DNA of 64,000 nt from Geomobilimonas luticola (GTDB taxonomy: Bacteria; Desulfobacterota; Desulfuromonadia; Geobacterales; Geobacteraceae). The DNA lies in NCBI RefSeq assembly GCF_018476905.1, contig NZ_JAHCVK010000001.1, positions 992,001-1,056,000 of the forward strand, read 5' to 3'. Below, one piece after another: positions 56,898-64,000 of this stretch (its first letter is position 1; each line of letters starts with the position of its first letter). Under the pieces are notes generated by a model, which was not told the DNA's origin, made no database searches, and was given only the letters and a program-made list of their open reading frames with translations. The translations under genes and the position numbers were made by a program.

Positions 56898-57746
56898 TTG
56901 CCGGATATTTCGCCACACGGAGCAGTACTGAATGCGTTGACCATAGATGTGGAAGACTGGTACCATGTCTGTGGCGAGGAAGAAAGGGGGGCTTCGCTCT
57001 CTCCGGAGCGTCGGGTCCGCCGGAACGTCGAACTGATTCTGGACCTCCTGGCGGAGGAGGGATGCATGGCCACCTTCTTCATGCTCGGTTCCGTGGCGGA
57101 ACAGGAACCGGAACTCCTCCCCCTGATCGCCAGTGCGGGACATGAGATCGCGTCCCACGGCTATTCCCATCGTCTGGTCCCAGAACTCGGTGCGACGGCC
57201 TTCCGGGAGGAACTGCGGCGGACAGCCGGCGTTATCGAGCGCCAGGCCCGGGTCGTACCGGCAGGTTTCCGGGCGCCCCGCTGGTCGCTCTCCCGCGAGA
57301 CCCCCTGGGCATTCGACATCCTTGCGGAAGAGGGGTACTTATACGATTCTAGCCTCAACCCCCTCCCTTTCGTGGGTGACCGGCTGGGGGCCCGGCTGCC
57401 GTTTCGTCGCGGGACGTCAAGCGGAGACCTGCTGGAGCTGCCGCCGCTGGTAACAGGGGTTTCCGGCTTCAACCTCCCGACGGGTGGAGGATGGGGGCTC
57501 AGGTTTTTTCCGCTTCCCCTGATAGGTGCCACCATTGAAAAGCTGAACCGGCAGGGGGCGCCGGCAGTACTCTACCTGCACCCCCGGGAACTTGACCCCT
57601 TCGGCCCGCGGCTGGAATTGGCTCCGCTGATATCATTCGCGGTCTACGGCCCGCGAACGGACGTCCGGAAGCGCCTGCGGCACCTTTTACGGCGGTTTCG
57701 CTTCGGGACCATGTACCAGTTGGTTGAACAGTGGCAATCTGCGTAA
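56898..57746 (+). CDS. polysaccharide deacetylase (DUF3473 type)
   Basis: Carbohydrate esterase 4 fold: NALTIDVEDWYH (metal-site Asp pair), FFMLGSVAE, HEIASHGYSHRL (His ligands), and GFRAPRWSL. Deacetylases of this type occur in exopolysaccharide or lipid-glycan loci. The start is uncertain: TTG 56898 has no spacing for its GGGG, while CTG 56928, just before the conserved start, has GGAG 5 nt upstream. It overlaps the glycosyltransferase gene by 16 bp. Confidence 0.85.
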   Translation: MPDISPHGAVLNALTIDVEDWYHVCGEEERGASLSPERRVRRNVELILDLLAEEGCMATFFMLGSVAEQEPELLPLIASAGHEIASHGYSHRLVPELGATAFREELRRTAGVIERQARVVPAGFRAPRWSLSRETPWAFDILAEEGYLYDSSLNPLPFVGDRLGARLPFRRGTSSGDLLELPPLVTGVSGFNLPTGGGWGLRFFPLPLIGATIEKLNRQGAPAVLYLHPRELDPFGPRLELAPLISFAVYGPRTDVRKRLRHLLRRFRFGTMYQLVEQWQSA

Positions 57747-58393
57747 TCATACCGGCGTACAACGCCGTCAGCACCCTGCCGGCAGTGGTTCATGAAGTCA
57801 TCCAGGCGGGTATGCCCGTTCTGGTGGTGGATGACGGTTCCAACGACGGAACAGCCGCCAGCGTGGCCGGGCTGCCGGTCAACCTGCTCCGACACCGGGA
57901 AAACCGGGGAAAGGGCGCTGCGCTCCGGACCGGCTTTTCCTGGGCGCTGCAGCACGGGTTCGTCGGGGCGATCACCCTGGATGCGGACGGCCAGCACGAA
58001 CCAACGGCCATTCCCCTCCTGGCCGAGACAGCCCTTCGCGAAGGCTGGGATGTCCTCCTGGCGTCCCGGTTCGTCCAGTTCCAGCAGATGGCGGGACTCA
58101 GACGCCACTGGAACCGTTTCGGCGCCTGGTGTATGAAGAAGCGGACCGGCTTCGACATCGACGACAGCCAGTCGGGATTTCGCTACTATTCGGCCCGGCT
58201 GCTCCGGACGATTACACTGGTGAACGACGGTTACGACCTGGAGATGGAAATCCTGATAAAGGCATGGAAGGCGGGCATGACCATCGGCTCGATTCCCGTC
58301 CCTGCCCGGGTCGCCGACGGCCGGGCGACCAGCCACTTCCGGCCGGTGCGGGATACCTGGAACATCTGTATGACCTTCCTGCGGTACATGTAG
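57731..58393 (+). CDS. family 2 glycosyltransferase
   Basis: 220 aa, GT-A fold: VIIPAYNA, VDDGSNDGT, and DADGQHEP (the D-x-D metal site). It resembles the dolichyl-phosphate mannosyltransferase / DPM1-like branch without membrane helices, so it may glycosylate a polyprenyl carrier. GTG 57731 lies inside the 3' end of the deacetylase gene. Confidence 0.87.
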   Translation: MAICVIIPAYNAVSTLPAVVHEVIQAGMPVLVVDDGSNDGTAASVAGLPVNLLRHRENRGKGAALRTGFSWALQHGFVGAITLDADGQHEPTAIPLLAETALREGWDVLLASRFVQFQQMAGLRRHWNRFGAWCMKKRTGFDIDDSQSGFRYYSARLLRTITLVNDGYDLEMEILIKAWKAGMTIGSIPVPARVADGRATSHFRPVRDTWNICMTFLRYM

Positions 58394-58422
58394 CGACAAC
58401 CGCGCTAAAGAGAGACCACTGA

Positions 58423-59805
58423 ATGCTGCAGAGCATTAAAAACTATTCGACGGAAAAAATAGTCTCGCTCCTCCTCTCCCTCGCCACCACCTCGTCCAAC
58501 GAGACCCTGGCCCGGATGACCTACCTGATGGAACTGATTCCGAAGAAGGAGTACTACAAGGAGCGGATACGCTGGATTCGCCAGCTGATCCGGGAGAACC
58601 ACCCGAGCATCGAGTTTCCCCGGCGCATCCTCCGTGACGTCCACCCCAACCAGCGTCAGAAGTGGATCACCAATCTGGCGGTGAATCATCTCCTGGCCGG
58701 CACCAACAAGCGGAAGGCATGGGCCGACCGGGAAGGGTTCTATCCTCCTTCCACGGTGGTCATCAGCCCGACCATGAAGTGCAATCTCTCGTGCTACGGC
58801 TGCTATGCCGGCGACTACGGCAAGAACCTGGAACTGAGCCTGGATGAGGTCGATTCGGTTCTCATGCAGATGAAGGAGATGGGAGTCTATTTCGCAGTCA
58901 TTTCCGGCGGAGAACCGTTCTTCAAGAAGGACATCTTCGAGATTTTCAAAAAACACGCGGACATGGCCTTCCTGGTCTTCACCCACGGGGGGCTGATCGA
59001 TGAGCAGGTCGTGGATAAACTCATCGAAGTGGGAAACGTGATGCCTGCCTTCTCCCTGGAGGGATACGAGGCGGAGACCGATGCCCGGCGTGGTGCGGGG
59101 CACTTCAAGAAGGTTATGCGTGCCATGGATCTCCTGCGGGAGGCCGGACTTTCCTTCTGCGGCTCCTTCACCCAGACCAGCAGGAACACGCACGTCATCA
59201 CCGACGGTAGTTACATCGACATGCTGCTGGAGAAGGGAGTGTTCGCCCTCTGGCTCTTCACGTACGTACCGGTGGGGCGGGAGCCGAGTCTGGAGCTCAT
59301 GGCAACCCCCGAGCAGCGCGATTTGATCCGGACGAGAGTTGCAGAATTCCGGGCCACCAAGCCGATGCTCTTCGTCGACTTCTGGAACGACGGGCCGATC
59401 ATCAGCGGCTGTATCGCCGGTGGCCGCAAATATTTTCACATCAATGCCAACGGTGATATCGAGCCGTGCGTCTTCTGCCATTTCGCGGTGGACAATATCC
59501 GCCGCACATCCGTCAAAGAAGCCCTTAATTCCCCCCTGTTCCGGAGGATCCGGGAGAAACAGGGAGAGCATGACAACCTGCTCCGTCCCTGCATGCTGAT
59601 CGACCATCCTGAAGTGGGGCGCGAGTTGTATAGCTCTGCCGGCGCCTATGCCACCCATGAAGGAGCGGACGAAATCTTTACCGACCTGGCCGGGCAGATG
59701 GATGAGTATGCTGAAGCCTATGCAACCATCGCCGATCCCGCCTGGGAGAAGGAGTTCGCAGAGCCCGGCCGGGACGGGAAACGGGGCTGTTGCCTGAAAC
59801 GATGA
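58423..59805 (+). CDS. radical SAM protein with SPASM-like C-terminus
   Basis: 460 aa. [4Fe-4S]-SAM motif CNLSCYGCYA at about residues 120-130, GGEP motif (ISGGEPFF), and a C-terminal Cys set (CIAGG, CVFCHF, CML) as in SPASM/twitch proteins. An N-terminal ~100-residue helical region precedes the barrel. Related to heme- or peptide-modifying radical SAM enzymes, though the partner genes here point to lipid or glycan chemistry. The stop overlaps the next ATG (ATGA). Confidence 0.87.
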   Translation: MLQSIKNYSTEKIVSLLLSLATTSSNETLARMTYLMELIPKKEYYKERIRWIRQLIRENHPSIEFPRRILRDVHPNQRQKWITNLAVNHLLAGTNKRKAWADREGFYPPSTVVISPTMKCNLSCYGCYAGDYGKNLELSLDEVDSVLMQMKEMGVYFAVISGGEPFFKKDIFEIFKKHADMAFLVFTHGGLIDEQVVDKLIEVGNVMPAFSLEGYEAETDARRGAGHFKKVMRAMDLLREAGLSFCGSFTQTSRNTHVITDGSYIDMLLEKGVFALWLFTYVPVGREPSLELMATPEQRDLIRTRVAEFRATKPMLFVDFWNDGPIISGCIAGGRKYFHINANGDIEPCVFCHFAVDNIRRTSVKEALNSPLFRRIREKQGEHDNLLRPCMLIDHPEVGRELYSSAGAYATHEGADEIFTDLAGQMDEYAEAYATIADPAWEKEFAEPGRDGKRGCCLKR

Positions 59806-60740
59806 GCGGACGTTCCGAGGCAGGCACTACAGGGTACGTGGAAGGGGTATACAGCAGTCTCAGCCTCTTTCTCATCAGTCTCTTTACCGTTCTGGTACCG
59901 CGCTGGCTCTTCCCCCCCTTTGCCTTTGTCACGGGGGGGCTGTTCTATCTCCTGACGGTCGAGCGGCGACGGGGAATCCGGGCGAACCTGCGGGTCATAA
60001 CCGGTCGTGGCGATGTGGAGCGGCTGGTTCTCTCCACCTACTACAAATTCGCCCGGAACTGGTGCGACATCATGCTGATGATGCGGCTCAGGGGAGAGCG
60101 GCTGGAGCGGCTCATCGCGTCGAAGGGATCGGGACGCCCCCTTGACGAGGCACTGGCGAAGGGGAATGGGGCGATTCTCATTACCCCCCACCTGGGAAAC
60201 TGGGAGCTGGGGGGACTCGGGCTGGCCGAGCGGGGGTACCGGATCAATGTCATGACCTTCCGGGAGCCGGACGAGAAGATCAACGCCATGCGGGAGCGGG
60301 TACGGGAGGAACGGGGGATCGGCTTCATCTACGTCGATCGGGATGCCACTTCGCCGCTGGCCATCATCGAGGCGGTCAACGCCCTGCGCCGAAACGAGGT
60401 GGTCGCCCTGCTGGGGGACCGTGACGGTTCCTCCCACACCCGGCAGATGGAGTTCTTCGGGCGACCTACCGCCATTCCGGTGGGGGCCGCCTATCTGGCG
60501 CTGGCGAGCGGTGCTCCGATCCTGCCGGTCTTCCTCCCCCTCGAGGGGAATCGTTACGCGACCTACATGGAAGAAGCGATTTATCTTTCGGGGCGACACG
60601 GTGACCACGACGATGTCATCCGGACCGGCATCGGCAAGGTCCTCCGGGTATTCGAGACCTACCTGCGGAACTACCCTGACCAGTGGTACAACCTGTTCGA
60701 CTACTGGCAGATCACTACCAGAGACACAAAGGATGCATGA
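59802..60740 (+). CDS. LpxL/HtrB-like lysophospholipid acyltransferase
   Basis: 312 aa: N-terminal hydrophobic segment, then the catalytic H-x4-E motif in PHLGNWELGG, and a later LGDRDGSS segment, as in lipid A late acyltransferases. With an ACP encoded next door it probably transfers an ACP-bound acyl chain. ATG 59802 overlaps the preceding stop; TTG 59790 is less likely. Confidence 0.87.
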   Translation: MSGRSEAGTTGYVEGVYSSLSLFLISLFTVLVPRWLFPPFAFVTGGLFYLLTVERRRGIRANLRVITGRGDVERLVLSTYYKFARNWCDIMLMMRLRGERLERLIASKGSGRPLDEALAKGNGAILITPHLGNWELGGLGLAERGYRINVMTFREPDEKINAMRERVREERGIGFIYVDRDATSPLAIIEAVNALRRNEVVALLGDRDGSSHTRQMEFFGRPTAIPVGAAYLALASGAPILPVFLPLEGNRYATYMEEAIYLSGRHGDHDDVIRTGIGKVLRVFETYLRNYPDQWYNLFDYWQITTRDTKDA

Positions 60741-60998
60741 ATGGCTGAAGAACTGATTGACAAGGTTAAGCAACTGATCATCGACGCACTCCGTATCGAG
60801 GGGATGACACCGGCTGACATCGAAACCGACGCGCCGCTCTTCGGCGAAGGGTTGGGACTCGACTCCATCGACGCGTTGCAGCTGGTGGTAGCCATGGAGA
60901 AGGAGTACGGCGTGGTGGTTCCCGACGCGGCCACCGGGACCAAGGTCTTCCGGTCGGTCCGCAGCATGGCCGACTATATCGCGGAACATCGCAAATGA
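60741..60998 (+). CDS. acyl carrier protein
   Basis: 85 aa. Phosphopantetheine Ser42 in GLGLDSIDALQ. It is separate from the housekeeping fatty-acid acpP context, so it is a pathway-specific carrier for the acyl genes around it. It starts directly after the acyltransferase stop and overlaps the next gene by 4 bp. Confidence 0.9.
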   Translation: MAEELIDKVKQLIIDALRIEGMTPADIETDAPLFGEGLGLDSIDALQLVVAMEKEYGVVVPDAATGTKVFRSVRSMADYIAEHRK

Positions 60999-62296
60999 AG
61001 CTCCTGCTTGTCTCTCCCGGCTGGGAACGGGGGAGACTGTGGGGTGAACTGGGGTTCAAGTTCCCCTCGCTGTCACTGGCCGCCCTGGCGGCGGTAACCC
61101 CGCCGGCATGGGAGATCGCGCTCTGCGACGAGAATATGGAGCCCCTCCCCCTTGATACCGATGCCGACCTGGTGGCGCTCACCGCCATGACTCCCCAGGC
61201 GCCCCGTGCCTACCGGATTGCCGCGGAGTTCAAGTCCCGGGGTAAGACCGTGGTGATGGGTGGGTTCCACGCCAGCAATCTTCCTGACGAAGCGCTACAG
61301 CATGTGGATGCCGTGGTCGTCGGCGAGGGTGATCTGGTCTGGCCGCAACTGCTGGATGATTACCGCCAGGGGTGTCTGCAGCGACTCTACCGTTCTTCCT
61401 CCCTCATCGACATGACCGCCATACCGGTTGCCCGGCGGGAGATATTCGCGGGCAAACGGTACCTCCTCACCAATACCCTGCAAACGACCCGCGGCTGCCC
61501 CTTTGATTGCGAGTTCTGTTCCGTCACCGCCTTCTACGGCCGGAAATACCGAAAACGTCCGGTGGAGAGCGTGCTGGCCGAGCTGGAGACCCTGCGCAAG
61601 GCCAACTCCTTCGCCTTTTTCGTCGACGACAACCTGGTGGCAGACCGGAAGTACGCCATGGAGCTCTTTGCCGGGATGAAGGGGATGGAGTTCAAATGGC
61701 TCTCCCACGCCCCCATCGACTTCGCCCGTGACCGGGAATTTATCGCCGCCGCCGGGGAGGCGGGATGCGTCGGCATGTTCGTCGGCTTCGAATCCCTCAA
61801 CCAGCAGGCACTTTCGGCCATGGGGAAGGTGACCAACACGGCCCGCTCCTACCTGGATGACGCCAAGGTCTTCCGCGACCACGGCATCGGCATCCTCGGT
61901 TCCTTCGTCCTCGGCTACGACGGCGACACGCCCGACGTCTTCGAGCAGCTCCTCCGCTTCTGCGAGGAGGCCCGGATCGAGGCGGCCATCTTTCCCATTC
62001 TCACCCCCTATCCCGGCACTGACGTCCGCCGCCGCCTGGAGGCGGAAGGGCGGATTACCTCCAATGCCTGGGAAGACTACGACATGGAGCATGTCAATTT
62101 CCGGCCGGTGGGAATGAGCGCCGCCGAACTGCAGCAGGGGTACGACTGGCTCAACCGGGCTTTCTATTCCCTCCCCTCCATGTACCGGCGTATTTTCAAG
62201 CTGCACCGCTCCGTGCAGGTATTCGCCCCCATGAACTTTGGCTTCAGGGGCGCACTCAAGCGCACCAGACGCACCATTACCGGAGATGTCCCGTAA
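60995..62296 (+). CDS. B12-binding-domain radical SAM protein
   Basis: 433 aa. The N-terminal ~130 residues form a cobalamin-binding-like Rossmann domain (VVMGGFHASNLPDEAL, VVGEGD); the radical SAM motif is CPFDCEFC at about residues 168-175, followed by a TIM-barrel domain and a C-terminal helical part. Such proteins methylate or rearrange unactivated carbons (HpnJ/BchE type). The substrate is unknown, possibly the ACP-bound chain. Confidence 0.88.
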   Translation: MKLLLVSPGWERGRLWGELGFKFPSLSLAALAAVTPPAWEIALCDENMEPLPLDTDADLVALTAMTPQAPRAYRIAAEFKSRGKTVVMGGFHASNLPDEALQHVDAVVVGEGDLVWPQLLDDYRQGCLQRLYRSSSLIDMTAIPVARREIFAGKRYLLTNTLQTTRGCPFDCEFCSVTAFYGRKYRKRPVESVLAELETLRKANSFAFFVDDNLVADRKYAMELFAGMKGMEFKWLSHAPIDFARDREFIAAAGEAGCVGMFVGFESLNQQALSAMGKVTNTARSYLDDAKVFRDHGIGILGSFVLGYDGDTPDVFEQLLRFCEEARIEAAIFPILTPYPGTDVRRRLEAEGRITSNAWEDYDMEHVNFRPVGMSAAELQQGYDWLNRAFYSLPSMYRRIFKLHRSVQVFAPMNFGFRGALKRTRRTITGDVP

Positions 62297-63139
62297 ATGA
62301 ACTGCTTCATGTTTCCCGGCCAGCCCCTTTCCCACGGGACCGAATGGCCCGATGACCCCGATTTCAAAGCCATCGCCGACATGACCCGGCGTCGGGCCTT
62401 TTTTGATCTTGAGACGTTTTCCTGGGTCGGCGCTGTCGGCACCGACAACGTGAAACTTCAGCTGTTCGGCACTGCCATGAGCCTCTACCGGTTCAGGGTG
62501 TTGCGCCGGGAGCGTCCCCTCCCCGATTTTGTCGCTGAGCACAGCATGGGGATCTACCCGGCCCTGGCCGCGTGCGGGTCTCTCCCCGAAGAGGCGGCGC
62601 TGGAGATGACCTTCCGGGTCGGGACATGTCTTGCCCGGATGGGGGAGCGCTGCAGCTATGCCCTGGGGTGCGTGGTCGGCCTCCCCCGGGAACCGCTTCT
62701 CGCCATTGCCGAAAACCACGGGGTGTATATGGCCAACTACAACACTTCCCGCCACTTCCTCCTCTCCGGCGAACGTTCTGCCATGGAAGCGGCGATGGCG
62801 GAAGCCCTCGCCACGGGCGCCTTTTCCGCCCGGACCTTCCCGTGCGACACTCCGCTCCATACCCCCCTTATCGGCGAAATCGACGGTGAATTGCGGGGGA
62901 TATTCAACCACTACCGCTACGGGGAACCCCGGACCCGTCTCATGGACCACATCAATCAGGATTATCTCGGTGCAGCGGACGTTGCCCCCTTCCTCCGCGA
63001 AGAGCTCCAGCGGCCGGTATTCTGGGAAAAGAGCTACCGTGCCTTGCGTGCCGCCGGTGTCACCAGCTTCGTGGAGGTGGGGATGGGGGATTCCCTGAAG
63101 AAGTACAACCGGTGGATCGACGGCGAGCTGCGGTCATGA
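62297..63139 (+). CDS. FabD-like malonyl/acyl transferase
   Basis: 280 aa. It begins MNCFMFPGQP, the FabD start, with the nucleophile elbow AEHSMGIYPA (Ser83) and the second catalytic His in CDTPLHTPLI. His is found before the Ser (EHSMG) where most have GHS. It likely loads an acyl or malonyl unit onto the nearby ACP. It overlaps the thioesterase gene (ATGA). Confidence 0.82.
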   Translation: MNCFMFPGQPLSHGTEWPDDPDFKAIADMTRRRAFFDLETFSWVGAVGTDNVKLQLFGTAMSLYRFRVLRRERPLPDFVAEHSMGIYPALAACGSLPEEAALEMTFRVGTCLARMGERCSYALGCVVGLPREPLLAIAENHGVYMANYNTSRHFLLSGERSAMEAAMAEALATGAFSARTFPCDTPLHTPLIGEIDGELRGIFNHYRYGEPRTRLMDHINQDYLGAADVAPFLREELQRPVFWEKSYRALRAAGVTSFVEVGMGDSLKKYNRWIDGELRS

Positions 63140-63552
63140 CGTACCACGAAACCCCCATAAAGGTCCGTTTCAACGAGGTGGACGCCTACCGGGTGGCGTG
63201 GCACGGCCACTACGTCACCTGGATGGAAGTGGGGAGAAGCGACCTGGCCGGCCGGTTCGGCCTGAACGCGTTCGAGATCGAGGCTGCCGGCTACCAGGCT
63301 CCGGTGGTGGAACTGGAGCTCAAATTCAAGCGGCCGCTCCGCTACGACGAGGAAGCGCGGGTCATGACCACGGTCCGGCGGACGGAGACCGCCACCCTGG
63401 AGTTCGTCTGCCGCATCGTCGGCAGTGACGGGATAGCGGCCACCGGCCGGACGGTCCATGTCCTGACCGACCCGTCCGGTGTCCTCCAGTATACCCTGCC
63501 GCCGGTGATCGGCGAGCGGCTGGAGCGCCTCATGGCCTACCTGGAGGTGTAA
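63136..63552 (+). CDS. hotdog-fold acyl-CoA/ACP thioesterase (4HBT, YbgC-like)
   Basis: 138 aa. VRFNEVDAYRVAWHGHYVTWMEVGR matches the YbgC/4HBT N-terminal signature with the catalytic Asp in NEVDAYRV. May release or transfer the acyl product of this cluster. ATG 63136 overlaps the preceding stop. Confidence 0.87.
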   Translation: MTYHETPIKVRFNEVDAYRVAWHGHYVTWMEVGRSDLAGRFGLNAFEIEAAGYQAPVVELELKFKRPLRYDEEARVMTTVRRTETATLEFVCRIVGSDGIAATGRTVHVLTDPSGVLQYTLPPVIGERLERLMAYLEV

Positions 63553-64000
63553 GTGAAGATACTGCTCATCTCCGCCAACCGGGAGCGGAGCCCCTATCCG
63601 GTATTCCCCCTGGGGCTCGCCTACCTTGCCGGTCCCCTGGCCAGGGCAGGGCACTCCCTGGAACTCCTGGACCTCTGTTTCGAATCCGAGCCCGTGGCTG
63701 CCGTCGCCGCTGCCATCGAACGGTTCGCCCCCGCTGCCGTTGTCCTTTCCATCCGCAACATCGACAACGTTACCTATCCCGGGTCCCGCTCCTACCTGGA
63801 GGGAGTCAGGGAGGTGGTGGCGGCCTGCGGCGTGCGGGTACCCGTGATCCTCGGCGGGTCCGGGTTTTCCATCATGCCGCGGGAGGTTCTGGGCGCTGTC
63901 GGCGGGGATTACGGCATCGTGGGGGAGGGAGAGGAGATCCTTCCCGAGCTCCTGACGGCCCTGGAGCGGGGGGATGCTCCCGGTCCCCTGCCGGGGGTCG
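63553..64000 (+). CDS. second B12-binding radical SAM protein (N-terminal part, runs off the window)
   Basis: GTG 63553 follows the thioesterase stop directly. The 149 visible residues have a cobalamin-binding-like domain: VKILLISANRERSPYPVFPL, PVILGGSGFSIMP and GIVGEGEE. The radical SAM motif would lie beyond the edge. Continues the acyl/radical SAM cluster. Confidence 0.8.
   Translation, partial: MKILLISANRERSPYPVFPLGLAYLAGPLARAGHSLELLDLCFESEPVAAVAAAIERFAPAAVVLSIRNIDNVTYPGSRSYLEGVREVVAACGVRVPVILGGSGFSIMPREVLGAVGGDYGIVGEGEEILPELLTALERGDAPGPLPGV

Overview
The window looks like a chromosomal segment of a Geobacter-type bacterium (Desulfuromonadia / Geobacterales). The reasons are a GC-rich background, a 12-heme and a 7-heme c-type cytochrome beside a cytochrome b, heme-binding membrane sensors, an NtrC/sigma-54 circuit, and core gene orders that I recall from Geobacter (ispE, tRNA-Gln, prs, rplY, pth, ychF, rpsF, rpsR, rplI; and glyQS then ppdK). 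The species cannot be named from the sequence alone.

Layout. 1-7.4 kb (minus strand): a conserved hypothetical protein, a PhnP-like metallo-hydrolase, a large NAD-glutamate dehydrogenase, and metX under a SAM-I riboswitch whose P3 region carries a long structured insertion. 7.5-16.5 kb: a diguanylate cyclase, rpoH behind a CIRCE operator, ilvE, two small cysteine-rich proteins, clpB, ispE and tRNA-Gln. 16.5-30.4 kb: an AT-richer genomic island inserted in the 3' end of tRNA-Gln, bounded by a perfect 48-bp direct repeat and flanked internally by TTGACGCA repeats. 30.5-43.4 kb: prs, rplY, pth, ychF, rpsF-rpsR-DUF2232-rplI, mutM, glyQS, ppdK and a small lipoprotein. 43.4-47.3 kb: a 47-codon zinc-ribbon gene with an in-frame UGA, a fumarylacetoacetase-family gene, a radical SAM gene, and thiSGE under a TPP riboswitch. 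47.4-56.7 kb: a quinol-oxidising Cbc-type cytochrome cluster with three paralogous small membrane proteins, a degenerate receiver domain, a sigma-54 promoter, and a sensor kinase/NtrC regulator pair. 56.9-64 kb: a tightly overlapping cluster (deacetylase, glycosyltransferase, radical SAM enzymes, acyltransferase, ACP, FabD-like acyltransferase, thioesterase) that looks like a pathway for an unusual acyl lipid or lipid-linked glycan.

The most novel part is the island. A minus-strand operon encodes a ClpP-like serine peptidase, an AAA+ ATPase, a protein with a ClpX-type zinc-binding domain, a PD-(D/E)XK nuclease, and a Cas4-like/DUF2779 nuclease. It lies beside a GIY-YIG protein, a divergent WYL regulator, a UDG-like protein, and a Lon-like protease related to the C-terminal part of BREX BrxL. 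I infer a WYL-controlled defence cassette in which a Clp-type unfoldase/peptidase has been split over separate genes and joined to nucleases. An 18-bp motif found both before the WYL gene and before the peptidase gene is a candidate operator. The island integrase and its divergent neighbour both lack their N-termini, so the island is probably no longer mobile by itself.

Other leads: a possible UGA-encoded selenocysteine in the zinc-ribbon microprotein, and a repeat family that appears to have invaded the SAM riboswitch.
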